This document shows, piece by piece, positions 52,629-61,719 of a DNA stretch of 64,000 nucleotides. The position numbers and the translations under genes are program-made. Source of the DNA: a bacterium (GTDB lineage Bacteria; Armatimonadota; Fimbriimonadia; Fimbriimonadales; Fimbriimonadaceae). The stretch's first letter is position 1, and each line of letters opens with the position of its first letter. The notes beneath the pieces are model-generated. The model saw only the letters and a list, made by a program, of their open reading frames with translations, had not been told where the DNA came from and made no database searches. The stretch is from contig PNMZ01000001.1 of NCBI GenBank assembly GCA_013823945.1, forward strand, positions 806,001-870,000, given 5' to 3'.

Positions 52629-53434
52629 TGAAGATTCAGCTCTTGGGGACGGGTGGAGCGGACGGAATTCCGGGTCTTTATAGTGATTCTCGTGTGAGTC
52701 AACACGCTCGGGCTTTCGGGGGAAAGGATATTCGCTCGCGGAGTGCGGCTTTAGTTGATGACTGTTTGAAGCTGGATTTGGGTCCAGACACATGGAGTCA
52801 GATGGCGACGTATGGGCTTGATGCTCGAGATTGGACAGCTTTGCTTTTTACTCATTCTGATGCGGATCACTTTGCGCCGGATGAGTTGATGTACACGCTT
52901 TATCCCTTTAACGACTTTGAGTTCGTTGGGTTTATTGTTTATGCAAATTTGCGAATTTGTCGGCGGATTTTGGAGAAGTTTCCGGAGTGGCCGGTGGAGA
53001 TGCGGACAACGAAGAGTTTTGAGTCGTTCCAGCATGGTGGTTATGTGATCACGCCGGTGCGGGCGCACCACTTGGACGACGAGGATGCGCATAACTATTT
53101 AATTTCGGATGGTCGGAGCACTCTGCTTTATGGAACGGATACGGGGATTTGGGATGAGCCGACGTGGGATTACTTGTCGGGGGTGAAATTAGACTGTTTG
53201 GTCTTGGAATGTTCGGAGGGGCTTGCTAGTACGGCCTATGATGGTCATTTGGATGCGGCGGAATTTGAAATGGTGTTGAATCGGCTGAGAAAAATGGGGA
53301 CGGTGTTTGATACGACTCAAGTTTGGACAACGCACCATAGCCAGCTCGGGGAAGCGACCCACGCGGAATTGGAAGCTCATTTCAATCCGATGGGCGTGAA
53401 TATTGGGTTTGATGGCGTCGAAATCCAATTTTAG
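52628..53434 (+). CDS. metallo-beta-lactamase-fold hydrolase
   Basis: A 268-residue protein beginning MKIQLLGTGGADGIPGLY. FTHSDADHFAPDEL is the HxHxDH-type metal motif in a Ser-substituted form (first His replaced), and VRAHHLDDEDAHNYLI, YGTDTGI and VWTTHHSQLG supply later ligands. Resembles PhnP/RNase Z-like hydrolases. Substrate unknown. Co-transcribed with the DUF1015 gene. Confidence 0.85.
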   Translation: MKIQLLGTGGADGIPGLYSDSRVSQHARAFGGKDIRSRSAALVDDCLKLDLGPDTWSQMATYGLDARDWTALLFTHSDADHFAPDELMYTLYPFNDFEFVGFIVYANLRICRRILEKFPEWPVEMRTTKSFESFQHGGYVITPVRAHHLDDEDAHNYLISDGRSTLLYGTDTGIWDEPTWDYLSGVKLDCLVLECSEGLASTAYDGHLDAAEFEMVLNRLRKMGTVFDTTQVWTTHHSQLGEATHAELEAHFNPMGVNIGFDGVEIQF

Positions 53435-53444
53435 ACTGAATGAT

Positions 53445-54284
53445 CTAAGAGAAACTCCGGAATTTATCGGGTTGACCGCTGGGGTCACGGAATATCCATG
53501 TGAGGATTCCGCCAATGACTCCTATGATGGCAACGACCCCGAAGATTCCAAACCCGGGGAATGCTATAGAGGAGTAGGCAGCGGCGGGAAGGAGGAGGGC
53601 GATCAGGGCCCATCCGATGACGAGCTTTGCGAAGGCACCGGATCGCGTGCCTACTTTGCGGCTCAAGAGAAGGAGGTACGGTGCCCCACACTGGACGCAA
53701 TTGATGATGCCCGGGCGGTTTTTTGCGCCGCATTTTGGGCAAGCGACGGGCATATGCCGCTTGGGGTTGGTGGCTTCGATCCGCCACTTTTTGATCATGA
53801 TTTCTTCGCTTCGGTACATGTCACGCATTGATCGGTTGTGGAAAGCGTCGGGTTCGGACGGAATCCTTTCAAGCGTTTGTTCGGCGATCGCGATTGCGTG
53901 TCCGTGGTATCCGGCTTGGAAAAGGCTGTCGGCAAGTTTGAACCACGCAGGGAAATTATCGTGGCGAGTGGAGAGTTCGAGGAAGGCGCGGTCGATATGT
54001 TCACTATTGATTTCCCGAAGGTCATGTCGGTCGAGATAGTTCTGGGCAAAGGGGAACATGACAACGAGGGAGATGACGCCAATGACGGCGGTTCCCATGA
54101 TGATCGGTGATTTACTCATGAGGGCCATGAACATGGTGCCGATGAGCACGAAGATGGTCAGGATGCCAGCGAGGGGATCGATGTCTCCGCTCACTGTCCA
54201 CTTCATGACAATGAGACTGACTACGGCAAAAATCGGCACCAAGGCGACGATACTAATGAGGGTGCCTAAAGCCTCTCCTATCAT
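53445..54284 (-). CDS. membrane protein with TPR-like segment and zinc ribbon
   Basis: A 279-residue protein. Three hydrophobic helices at the N-terminus (residues about 3-27, 38-57, 61-78) precede a helical TPR-like region (FPAWFKLADSLFQAGYHGHA). A zinc ribbon (CPKCGAKNRPGIINCVQCG) and two more helices follow. No known family. It is the last gene of a minus-strand run that starts at the sigma factor. Confidence 0.8.
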   Translation of the reverse strand: MIGEALGTLISIVALVPIFAVVSLIVMKWTVSGDIDPLAGILTIFVLIGTMFMALMSKSPIIMGTAVIGVISLVVMFPFAQNYLDRHDLREINSEHIDRAFLELSTRHDNFPAWFKLADSLFQAGYHGHAIAIAEQTLERIPSEPDAFHNRSMRDMYRSEEIMIKKWRIEATNPKRHMPVACPKCGAKNRPGIINCVQCGAPYLLLLSRKVGTRSGAFAKLVIGWALIALLLPAAAYSSIAFPGFGIFGVVAIIGVIGGILTWIFRDPSGQPDKFRSFS

Positions 54285-54317
54285 GTCTTGAATTATACGG
54301 CGGTTTGTGGGAAGTCG

Positions 54318-54650
54318 TTAAACTTTTTCAAGGTCTTGTTCGCGAACGAGGAGGACGTAATTGGGGGTGAAATTTTGCTCATCTTTGGAGAGCAGTTTCT
54401 TGATTTCCTCGTTGGTGTTTTCCGCGAATTTTGTTCGGATTCGGTCGGTAGCGACTTTGTGAACATCTTTGGGGATGTCGATCAGGGAGTCAATGTCGAT
54501 GGTGATGGCAACTTCGTCTTTGCCGTAATGGTTGGAAATGACGCCGACCATGCCTTGCATGTGCTCAAAGAACATGTGGACTTTACGATCCTCTTCTGTG
54601 ACCGGTCTGGTGATGATGCGGACGCGATCGCCTTCTTTGAGTTTTGACAT
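54318..54650 (-). CDS. small KOW/SH3-like hypothetical protein
   Basis: A 110-residue basic protein starting MSKLKEGDRVRIITRPVT. The GDRVRI, then GMVGVISNHYGKDEVAITID, looks like an SH3-type barrel such as KOW domains, with a helical end. The ATG at 54650 is used because it lies 10 bases after the lpxA stop. The role is unknown. Confidence 0.75.
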   Translation of the reverse strand: MSKLKEGDRVRIITRPVTEEDRKVHMFFEHMQGMVGVISNHYGKDEVAITIDIDSLIDIPKDVHKVATDRIRTKFAENTNEEIKKLLSKDEQNFTPNYVLLVREQDLEKV

Positions 54651-54660
54651 GGACTTAATT

Positions 54661-55449
54661 TTACCTTTGGTCGCCTCGACCATTTTTACCTTGATAGAGC
54701 CGTTCCATGAATGCGATGAGGTATTTGACTTCTTCGGTTTGGGGGACTTCTCTTTGGACAATTTCGATGGCGTTACTGAGAGCGAGTTTTGATTTGAAAA
54801 TCAGTTTGCAAGCTTTGTGAAGAGCCATACGTTCGTCGGGTTTGATGCCGATTCGGCGAAGTCCGATGGCATTTATGTCGTACACGGTTTGTTCAACCCC
54901 TTCGACGATCATGAACGGGGGGACATCTCGGGCGATTCGGCTCATTCCACCGACCATGGCCATTTTGCCTATACGGACAAATTGGTGGACTCCGACCATT
55001 CCGCCGATTGTGGCTTTTTCTTCGATGGTGACGTGTCCGGCGATGGCGACGTTGTTTGTGATGGTGCAATCGTCAGTGATGGTGCCGTTGTGGCCCATAT
55101 GGACAAAAGCCATGATGTAGTTGCGATTCCCGACGATGGTTTTGTTTCCAGCTCCAGTAGCCCGGTGGATAGTAACAAATTCACCAATAAAATTGTCGTC
55201 TCCGATTTCGAGGAATGTTTCTTCTCCGGAGTATTTGCGATCTTGCGGGTCACCACCGAGGATGGCACCTTGGTTGATGTAGTTCCGGTCACCGAGGACA
55301 GTGTTGGTGCGGATAGTGACGTGGGGGCGCAAAATGCATCCATTGCCAACAACGGCTTTCGGTTCGACGATGCAAAACGGCCCGATTTCCACATCTTGGG
55401 CGATGTGGGCTTGGGGACTGATGATTGCGGTCGGGTGGATGTTTTGCAA
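54661..55449 (-). CDS. lpxA: UDP-N-acetylglucosamine acyltransferase LpxA
   Basis: A 262-residue left-handed beta-helix enzyme that transfers a 3-hydroxyacyl chain to UDP-GlcNAc in the first step of lipid A synthesis. The start IHPTAIISPQAHIAQDVEIGPFCIVEP and multiple hexapeptide repeats are clear. The catalytic His is in the AFVHMGHNGTI block. PPFMIVEGV and the helical C-terminus match LpxA. It follows fabZ by 3 bases. Its presence argues for an outer membrane with lipid A. Confidence 0.95.
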   Translation of the reverse strand: MQNIHPTAIISPQAHIAQDVEIGPFCIVEPKAVVGNGCILRPHVTIRTNTVLGDRNYINQGAILGGDPQDRKYSGEETFLEIGDDNFIGEFVTIHRATGAGNKTIVGNRNYIMAFVHMGHNGTITDDCTITNNVAIAGHVTIEEKATIGGMVGVHQFVRIGKMAMVGGMSRIARDVPPFMIVEGVEQTVYDINAIGLRRIGIKPDERMALHKACKLIFKSKLALSNAIEIVQREVPQTEEVKYLIAFMERLYQGKNGRGDQR

Positions 55450-55452
55450 GGT

Positions 55453-55881
55453 TTACTCAGTTCTTAGAAGTTTGAAAGTGAGGAACATTTCAGCGGCGAC
55501 CTGACCATCGACGGTGGCGACACCGCGAATTTTTCCGACCGACGTTTTGAATTTGAGGAGTTCAATTTCCATTCGGAGTTGATCACCGGGGACGACCTGC
55601 CGTCGGAATTTGATTTCGTCGATTGAGCCGATTACTGGGATCATGCCCTGAAGTTCGGGGTCGGCAAGCAGGATGACAGCTCCACACTGGGCCATTGCTT
55701 CGACAATAAGGACTCCGGGCATGATGGGAATTCCAGGATAGTGGCCTTGGAAATGCGGTTCATTGATTGTGACGTTCTTAATACCTACACACCGCTTACG
55801 AGGCTCGACCTCAATGATACGGTCGACCATGAGGATGGGGTAGCGGTGGGGGAGATACCGCATGATTTCCTGGATATCCAT
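55453..55881 (-). CDS. fabZ: 3-hydroxyacyl-ACP dehydratase FabZ
   Basis: A 142-residue hot-dog-fold dehydratase of fatty-acid elongation. LPHRYPILMVDRI, then HFQGHYPGIPIMPGVLIVEAMAQ with the catalytic His and Glu, and PGDQLRMEIELL. The ATG at 55881 starts MDIQEIMRYLPHR. The fabZ-lpxA pairing shares the hydroxyacyl-ACP pool between fatty-acid and lipid A synthesis. Confidence 0.96.
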   Translation of the reverse strand: MDIQEIMRYLPHRYPILMVDRIIEVEPRKRCVGIKNVTINEPHFQGHYPGIPIMPGVLIVEAMAQCGAVILLADPELQGMIPVIGSIDEIKFRRQVVPGDQLRMEIELLKFKTSVGKIRGVATVDGQVAAEMFLTFKLLRTE

Positions 55882-55912
55882 AGCTTCCAAAACGAGATTA
55901 TTATGGCTTGAT

Positions 55913-56599
55913 TTAGGTTGCGGTGTTAAGGTCCGCTTTTTCACTTTCATCGGACTCGGATACGGGAGAAGATTTTGCGGCTCGTTTTTCTTTGATGACT
56001 TCTTTCACAATCGCGACAAGACTAAGGAGGATGACGCCGAGGATGACTTTTTCAAAATTCTCGTGAACCCAGGGAATCTCCCCGAGGAGATATCCGGCTC
56101 CGACACAGATCCAAACCCAAAGGAAGCTGCCGAGGATGCATTTGGGGAGATATTCCTTGAATGGCATGGCATCCATTCCAGCAACAAATGGTGCAACGGT
56201 TCGGACGATGGGGACAAATCGTCCCATGATGATTGTTTTGCTTCCGTGCTTTTTGTAGAACGCTTGAGTCCGGCTGAGCCACTGGGGATTGAAAAATTTA
56301 GCTTTGAAGAGAAACCGTTTGCCGAAGAACTTGCCGCAATGAAAGTTCACCGTGTCTCCGAGAACGGCAGCGAAGGGGAGTCCGAAGAGGAGAAGGGGAA
56401 GTGAGAAGCCTTTGCCAGGATGAGCGAAGAGTCCGGCGGCAAAGAGAAGAGAGTCGCCGGGCAGGAATGGCATAATGACAACTCCTGTTTCCACGAAGAG
56501 TATTGCAAAAAGAAATCCGTGAGAGAGGAATCCGTATTGGGTGATGAGGATCTGAAGTTGCTCGTCGATGTGAAGGATGAAGTGAATGAGATTGCCCAT
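55913..56599 (-). CDS. DedA/SNARE-associated family membrane protein
   Basis: A 228-residue polytopic protein. FVETGVVIMPFLPGDSLLFAAGL, GDTVNFHCGKFFGK and GRFVPIVRTVAPFVAGM are the DedA signatures, including the Arg important for activity; DedA proteins act in phospholipid (undecaprenyl-phosphate) flipping and membrane homeostasis. The C-terminus is charged. It sits between the sigma factor and fabZ. Confidence 0.93.
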   Translation of the reverse strand: MGNLIHFILHIDEQLQILITQYGFLSHGFLFAILFVETGVVIMPFLPGDSLLFAAGLFAHPGKGFSLPLLLFGLPFAAVLGDTVNFHCGKFFGKRFLFKAKFFNPQWLSRTQAFYKKHGSKTIIMGRFVPIVRTVAPFVAGMDAMPFKEYLPKCILGSFLWVWICVGAGYLLGEIPWVHENFEKVILGVILLSLVAIVKEVIKEKRAAKSSPVSESDESEKADLNTAT

Positions 56600-56645
56600 T
56601 GGCCGACCAGATAACAAGTGTTACAAATTGAATGCCGATTCAGTT

Positions 56646-57512
56646 TTAGCTCAAGAATTCTCGGGTCTTTCGGCGACTTGCGAGGGTGCGAAGTTTTTTG
56701 ATCGCCTGGATTTCGATTTGTCGGACACGCTCGCGCGTAATTTTGAGTTCTTGGCTGAGTTCATCGCGGAAGCTGGTGGTGCCATCATCGTTGCGGAGCC
56801 GGTAGGTCACGACTCTTCGCTCTCGGTCGGTGAGGAGGTTGAGAAATTCATGAAGTTCTTCGATTATTTCGCTCTCAAGAATGATTGATTCCGGGTTGCG
56901 GGCGGCACTATCGGGAAGGAGGCTGCCGAGGGTGGAGCTTTCCCCATCGCCAACTCGAATATCCAAGCTGATTAAGTCCTGAGAGGCTTGGACAAGCGAG
57001 TTCAGCTTTTTGACGGTCATTCCCAGTTCGCGGGCAATTTGCTCGGGGGTTGGCTCTTCGCCGTTGGCTTGTGTGAGATCAGTTCGCGCTTTTTCGACTC
57101 TGCGGAGGGCTTGGCTGATGTGAGACGGGAGGCGAATGGTTTTGGCTTTGCAGTCAACGGCGCGACCAATGGATTGTTTGATCCAATGAGTAGCGTAGGT
57201 GGAAAAGCGGAAGCCCTTGTTGGGATCGAATCGGCTGATTGCGGTGATGAGGCCAATGATTCCTTCTTGGATGAGGTCTTCGAGCGGGATACTTCGAGAA
57301 TAGTACGACTTTGCGATGTTGATGACGAGTCGGATGTTTGATTCGATGAGACGTTCTTTTGCATCCGCCGAACCGTTTTGCGCGGCGACCGTGAGTTCTT
57401 TTTCTTCTTCAGCACTGAGGAGCGGGGCTTGGGTGAGCCGGTTTAGGTAGGTGGCGAGTGAAGAATCTTGGACGGTGTGATGTCTGTGCATTCCTGCGCT
57501 ACTGTTATCCAC
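56646..57512 (-). CDS. RpoD-like RNA polymerase sigma-70 factor
   Basis: A 288-residue sigma factor. Region 1.2 (DSSLATYLNRLTQAPLLSAEEEKELT), region 2 (IRLVINIAKSYYSRSIPLEDLIQEGIIGL and FSTYATHWIKQSI), region 3 and region 4 (ELKITRERVRQIEIQAIKKLR) are all present, but region 1.1 is absent. It belongs to groups 1 or 2; whether it is the housekeeping factor cannot be said from this alone. It is the first gene of the minus-strand run to 53445. Confidence 0.94.
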   Translation of the reverse strand: MDNSSAGMHRHHTVQDSSLATYLNRLTQAPLLSAEEEKELTVAAQNGSADAKERLIESNIRLVINIAKSYYSRSIPLEDLIQEGIIGLITAISRFDPNKGFRFSTYATHWIKQSIGRAVDCKAKTIRLPSHISQALRRVEKARTDLTQANGEEPTPEQIARELGMTVKKLNSLVQASQDLISLDIRVGDGESSTLGSLLPDSAARNPESIILESEIIEELHEFLNLLTDRERRVVTYRLRNDDGTTSFRDELSQELKITRERVRQIEIQAIKKLRTLASRRKTREFLS

Positions 57513-57692
57513 GGAATCTTTTTGTAAAGGTTTCGCGGGTTGTCATTCGGTGAGCAATCCGTGTGCCAAGTCTGGTTGGTACAAGATTTCTCGGGGGACG
57601 GGGTACTTATTTGACGTTCGGTGGGGGTTAAAGTTCTCGTTTTGGATCGGCTGGTCATTGGGATTCGGTCAAAATGAGGATGGTCGGAAGGG

Positions 57693-58682
57693 ATGGCGTT
57701 TAACGAAGAGCAGTTTTTGCAACAGCGGATCCAGGGGTGGACACGATTGTCGATGTTGTGTGAGAAGGCTGCTCGGACGTTTCGGGATTTGTCGGGGGCG
57801 GAAATTGTCGAGTATGTTCGGCTTTACCGCCAGGCGTCAGGGGATTTGGCTTATATGTCATCACATTCCACAAATCGTGATGTCGTTGTTTACTTAAATG
57901 CACTAGTAAGTCGGGCTTATGGTCAGTTGTATCGTTCGCGAGTAGCGAAGTTTGGGACAGTTGTTCAGCAAGGGTTGTGGCTAGCGGCCGATACATTTCG
58001 GCGACGGATTTGGTTTTTTGTTTTGTCGTCGGCAATCTTTTTTGGGGCAGGGTTTTATGCGGCGGGGATGATGACGATTCGACCGGAGACAAAGGGGTAT
58101 TTCGTTTCGCCGGAGATGGAGCCGCTTTTTGAAGGGTGGAAAGAAGGGAAGTTTGATGGGAGGTCAGCGGATGAGGGGCTGATGATGACGGGGTTTTATG
58201 CGAGTAACAACCCGAGGGTTGGGATAATCACGATTGGAGTCGCGGCCGGAACCGTTGGGATCGGTTCAACGATTTTGATTTGGCAAAATGGCGTTATGCT
58301 CGGCTCTTTGGGTAAAGAGATGAATGATGTGGGAAAATTGGGATTCTTGCTGAGTTCGGTTGCTCCGCATGGGGTCAGTGAGATAGGAGGGATATTTGTG
58401 GCTGGCGCGGCGGGATATGTCTTGGCATTTGGGATTTTGGCTCCGGGCCGCCGGCGATGGATTGATTCTTTGAAACATGCGGGGAAGGATGGTTTTGTGT
58501 TAGCGGTTCTGGCCCTGATTTTAATTGCGGCAGCAGCTCCAATTGAGGGTTTCTTTAGCTTTAATCCGGCGGTACCCCAGATTGCAAAAACGATCTTTGC
58601 CCTGATCGCATTGACGGGTTGGACAGCGTTTTTTGGACTTTATGGTCGGAACAAAACTGCGTCAGATATGGGATTAGAGTAA
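57693..58682 (+). CDS. SpoIIM/DUF95-family membrane protein
   Basis: A 329-residue protein. A helical N-terminus of about 105 residues (LYRQASGDLAYMSSHS) precedes about five transmembrane helices (IWFFVLSSAIFFGAGFYAAGMM, VGIITIGVAAGTVGIGSTILI, and others). VAPHGVSEIGGIFVAGAAGY is the SpoIIM signature. In Bacillus it forms part of the SpoIIDMP engulfment complex, but the family is widespread in non-sporulators, so sporulation is not implied. It converges with the glycosyltransferase by 9 bases. Confidence 0.9.
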   Translation: MAFNEEQFLQQRIQGWTRLSMLCEKAARTFRDLSGAEIVEYVRLYRQASGDLAYMSSHSTNRDVVVYLNALVSRAYGQLYRSRVAKFGTVVQQGLWLAADTFRRRIWFFVLSSAIFFGAGFYAAGMMTIRPETKGYFVSPEMEPLFEGWKEGKFDGRSADEGLMMTGFYASNNPRVGIITIGVAAGTVGIGSTILIWQNGVMLGSLGKEMNDVGKLGFLLSSVAPHGVSEIGGIFVAGAAGYVLAFGILAPGRRRWIDSLKHAGKDGFVLAVLALILIAAAAPIEGFFSFNPAVPQIAKTIFALIALTGWTAFFGLYGRNKTASDMGLE

Positions 58683-59591
58683 TTTGCGAAAGAGCTTCTG
58701 CGGGAGATAAGTTGCGAGGATACGGGCACGTGATTTCCAGCGAGTGGGGTCGAAGCGGAGGGATTCTCTGTATGAGCTTCTGGCTGACTGGGGGTCTCCG
58801 GTGAGAGCCTGGACGGTGCCGAGGCAAGCGAGATTGTGAGCGCGGGCTCTTGTGAGTTCTGATTCAGGGAATCTGTTTTTGTAGCTGTCAATTCGGGGGG
58901 AAATCCACGTGCGAAGTTTGAGATCATCGCGCCATATTCGGTCGAGCTTGTGGCTGGCGTTAGCTCCGTGGACTCGGTAAAGAGTCAGGGGTTCGGCGAG
59001 ATAGCCAACTTGCCAGTGTTCGGCGATGCGATACCACATCTCCCAATCGCCGGAGCCGAAGTAACCGGGATTAAATCCGCCGAGTTGGTCGAAGCACTCT
59101 CGACGAGCAAGAACTGCGCTTGCGATGATCGAGTTGGCATAGATGAGGGCGAGGAGAATGTCTCCGGTTTCGGTTCGGGGAAAATCGAATCCGAGGGGGG
59201 AGTCGTGCCTTTCTTGTCCTTCTCCATCAATGAAATACCCATCGGTGTGGACGAGTCCAATTTGAGGGTTGGAATCGAGGAGAGCGATTTGCTGTTCAAG
59301 TTTGGTGGGGAGCCAAACGTCATCATCATTGAAGACGGCGATATATTCGCCTTGCGCCGCTTGGAGGCCGACGTTGAGAGTACCGTAGGTTCCGAGATTG
59401 GACTCGTTGAAAATGAGTTTGAGACGCGGATGATTTTGGGATTCGAGCCATTGGCGAGTGCCGTCGGTCGAGCCGTCGTCGAGAGCAATGATTTCGTAAT
59501 CTTGGAACGTTTGGTCTAAAATGGATTGGAATGCAATTGGGAGATACTTGATGTGATTGTAACAAGTGAGGAGGATTGAAACGCGGGGCAT
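58674..59591 (-). CDS. family 2 glycosyltransferase
   Basis: A 305-residue GT-A enzyme. RVSILLTCYNHIKYLPIAFQSIL, ALDDGSTDGT and VFNDDDVWLPTKLEQQI (DxD-like metal site) are clear, and FGSGDWEMWYRIAEH closes the catalytic core. A helical C-terminus of about 80 residues follows. It is the last gene of an envelope-related minus-strand operon. Confidence 0.92.
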   Translation of the reverse strand: MPRVSILLTCYNHIKYLPIAFQSILDQTFQDYEIIALDDGSTDGTRQWLESQNHPRLKLIFNESNLGTYGTLNVGLQAAQGEYIAVFNDDDVWLPTKLEQQIALLDSNPQIGLVHTDGYFIDGEGQERHDSPLGFDFPRTETGDILLALIYANSIIASAVLARRECFDQLGGFNPGYFGSGDWEMWYRIAEHWQVGYLAEPLTLYRVHGANASHKLDRIWRDDLKLRTWISPRIDSYKNRFPESELTRARAHNLACLGTVQALTGDPQSARSSYRESLRFDPTRWKSRARILATYLPQKLFRKLL

Positions 59592-59597
59592 TTGCGG

Positions 59598-60299
59598 CTA
59601 CTGGATTCTTAATTCGACTGACCAGTCTACAATGTCGAGGTCGGGATCAGGGGTGTCGCCTTGTGGTTCTTGGAAGACTTGATTTTGATTGTTGTAGATT
59701 TGGCTTGAATTGAGACGAACCGTGAGGGGCGAGTTGATTTGGGTCGGTTGGAGTCCGTCTCCAAGAGCATCCCAGAATCGACCTCCGCCAGATGTGTTGA
59801 TGTTGTTCATCGTGAGAAAGTTGATTTGGACGGATTCGTAATCAGGGACTTCAACGGCGGGAACGAGTTGGGAAAGGTCGATTTCAAATTGGATTTCTCG
59901 GTCACCTTCGTTGGTGGGGATAAAGGTGACGGGGATTCCGGTCTGGAAGTATTCGTTGAGGGTGGGATTACGAAATTGGAAAATTTGGAATTGGGGCTGG
60001 GCGAGGGGATTCCAGAGGATGAAGTGGGTGGCGTTGCCGTCCACGATGCCGTTGCCGCCGGGGACGACGATGGGGATTGGCCCGGTGGTGGTGGGAACAG
60101 CATCTTTTGAGAGATTAAGTGCGATGACATAGACGTAAGGAAGTCCAGACTGTCCGACTCCTTGCCCGGTGCGGAGCTGCCCATCGACGCGCAGTTTAAA
60201 GCTCAAGCGTTTGGTGTTGCCGATATTAGGGTTGGCCGGAAACTTTGCGCAACCGACGAGGGCAAACAAGGTGAGAATGAGGGCGATAGAGCGGATCAT
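59598..60299 (-). CDS. lipoprotein of unknown function
   Basis: A 233-residue protein with a lipobox: MIRSIALILTLFALVGC, LVGC being the signal peptidase II site with Cys17 as the lipidated residue. The rest is beta-rich (KLRVDGQLRTGQG, PYVYVIALNLSKDA), with no recognised family. The ATG at 60299 overlaps the stop of the zinc-ribbon gene. Probably anchored to the outer or inner membrane. Confidence 0.82.
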   Translation of the reverse strand: MIRSIALILTLFALVGCAKFPANPNIGNTKRLSFKLRVDGQLRTGQGVGQSGLPYVYVIALNLSKDAVPTTTGPIPIVVPGGNGIVDGNATHFILWNPLAQPQFQIFQFRNPTLNEYFQTGIPVTFIPTNEGDREIQFEIDLSQLVPAVEVPDYESVQINFLTMNNINTSGGGRFWDALGDGLQPTQINSPLTVRLNSSQIYNNQNQVFQEPQGDTPDPDLDIVDWSVELRIQ

Positions 60300-61021
60300 G
60301 ACTCGATGGCTTCCTCGCGGTAGAACAGGATTCGGCGACAAGATTCGCACTGTTGGATTTTGCCATCACGAACGAATTCGCGTGTTTTTTCGGGAGTGTC
60401 GATGCCGCAGGCTTGGCAGCGGTGTTGCAGGGTAATGAGGGCAAGTCCGGTGCTCCCGGTGAGTTTGCGGGCGTTGTTATATATTTTGAGGATATCTGCA
60501 CGGACGGCGGCTTCGCGTTCCGAGCGTTTTGCTCCGGTTTCGGCGAATGCTTGTTTAAGCTCTACATGATCGATTTCAGCTTGCTTGCGCTTGGCTTCTG
60601 ATTGGGATTCGAGTTCTTCAATTTTGGCGTTGATTTTGCTCACTCTCTTGCTGAGGGACTGGTTTTCGGCTTCGAGTTGTTCGATTTTAAGTTCGGCGTC
60701 CATGCCGATTTCTTCAAGCATTTGAATTTCTTTGGTGAGGTTATTGATTTCCTTGCTGGCGGTGACAGAACCGTCGTAGAGTTGGGCATTGAATTTTTTG
60801 ATTTTTTCTGCGGCTTGGTCTGCTCGGATTCGTTCGGTATTGAGTTGAGTTTGAAGCTCTTTGTAGTGGGAAAGATCTTCTGCGTAGTCTGCTTGGACTT
60901 TTTTGATCGCGGCTTTTTCTCGCTTTCCGAGATCGAGGTGTTCCGCGCGGTTTTTGATCGTGATGAGCTGTTCGTCGATTTCGTGGAGTTTGAACAGTTG
61001 GTAGAGGGCCTCATCCTTCAT
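60296..61021 (-). CDS. coiled-coil zinc-ribbon protein (CT398/DUF164-like)
   Basis: A 241-residue protein. Residues 8-170 are heptad-rich coiled coil (KVQADYAEDLSHYKELQTQLN, MDAELKIEQLEAENQSLSKRV). The C-terminus has a zinc ribbon, CQAC ... CESC. This layout matches the CT398/zf-RING_7 family, thought to connect sigma-54-type or flagellar export components in Chlamydia; its role in other phyla is unclear. It follows the LPLAT gene by 14 bases. Confidence 0.85.
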   Translation of the reverse strand: MKDEALYQLFKLHEIDEQLITIKNRAEHLDLGKREKAAIKKVQADYAEDLSHYKELQTQLNTERIRADQAAEKIKKFNAQLYDGSVTASKEINNLTKEIQMLEEIGMDAELKIEQLEAENQSLSKRVSKINAKIEELESQSEAKRKQAEIDHVELKQAFAETGAKRSEREAAVRADILKIYNNARKLTGSTGLALITLQHRCQACGIDTPEKTREFVRDGKIQQCESCRRILFYREEAIES

Positions 61022-61035
61022 GTTTTGTTCATTGA

Positions 61036-61719
61036 TTATGGTCCGGTGTGGGCTTCGGGTGAGTGCCAGTCGGGTTTGGGGTGTCCGAAAACTGCCTCGG
61101 CTTCGGTTTCGAGGCGGTGCATGTCTTGTTCAAGTTGGATGCGAATGGATTCGACTTCTTCGTCGGTTGCATTGGGAGGGATGGTTACTGGCTCGCCGAA
61201 GATCATGATGCCTTTGGCAAATGGTTTGGGGATCATGTAGCGATCCCAGCTTTTGAACAGCCATCGCCGGTTGGTTGAGACTCCACAGGGGATGAGGGGG
61301 CATCCGGATTTTTTGGCCATGACGAGCATTCCGCCTTGGAGGACTCCGGAGGGACCTCGCGGTCCATCGGGGGTGAGGGCGAAGATTCCGCCTTTCTTAA
61401 GTGCTTTGATGGCTTCGAGGAGGGCTTTCATTCCTCCGCGTCCGGTTGACCCACGAATGATGTTGTATCCGAGTTTGGTGAAGATGCGGTTTTGCATTTC
61501 GCCATCACGGGAGTGGCTGATCATGGCCCAGTAGCCTCTGTTCCGAAAGACTTTGGTGGCGAGGATCACTCTCCCATGCCAGCCGAGGAGGATTGCGCCG
61601 GATTTGGGTTCAGTGAAGTTGCGGACTTCGACGGTGACGGTGCTCATCAGGAGTCGGATGATGCCGAGGACGAGCGGGGGGAGAATATAGGGTCGAACTC
61701 TTCGCCACCAGGCTTTCAT
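61036..61719 (-). CDS. DUF374 lysophospholipid-acyltransferase-like protein
   Basis: A 227-residue protein with an N-terminal hydrophobic anchor (ILPPLVLGIIRLLMSTV). WHGRVIL supplies the LPLAT His, RDGEMQ the paired residues, and TPDGPRGP the substrate motif. DUF374 proteins are predicted lipid A or phospholipid acyltransferases. It overlaps the rhomboid gene by ATGA. Confidence 0.9.
   Translation of the reverse strand: MKAWWRRVRPYILPPLVLGIIRLLMSTVTVEVRNFTEPKSGAILLGWHGRVILATKVFRNRGYWAMISHSRDGEMQNRIFTKLGYNIIRGSTGRGGMKALLEAIKALKKGGIFALTPDGPRGPSGVLQGGMLVMAKKSGCPLIPCGVSTNRRWLFKSWDRYMIPKPFAKGIMIFGEPVTIPPNATDEEVESIRIQLEQDMHRLETEAEAVFGHPKPDWHSPEAHTGP

Noticed and set aside
57693-58682. sporulation gene implying endospores
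   Set aside because: SpoIIM-like proteins are widespread in non-spore-formers, and no other sporulation gene is present.
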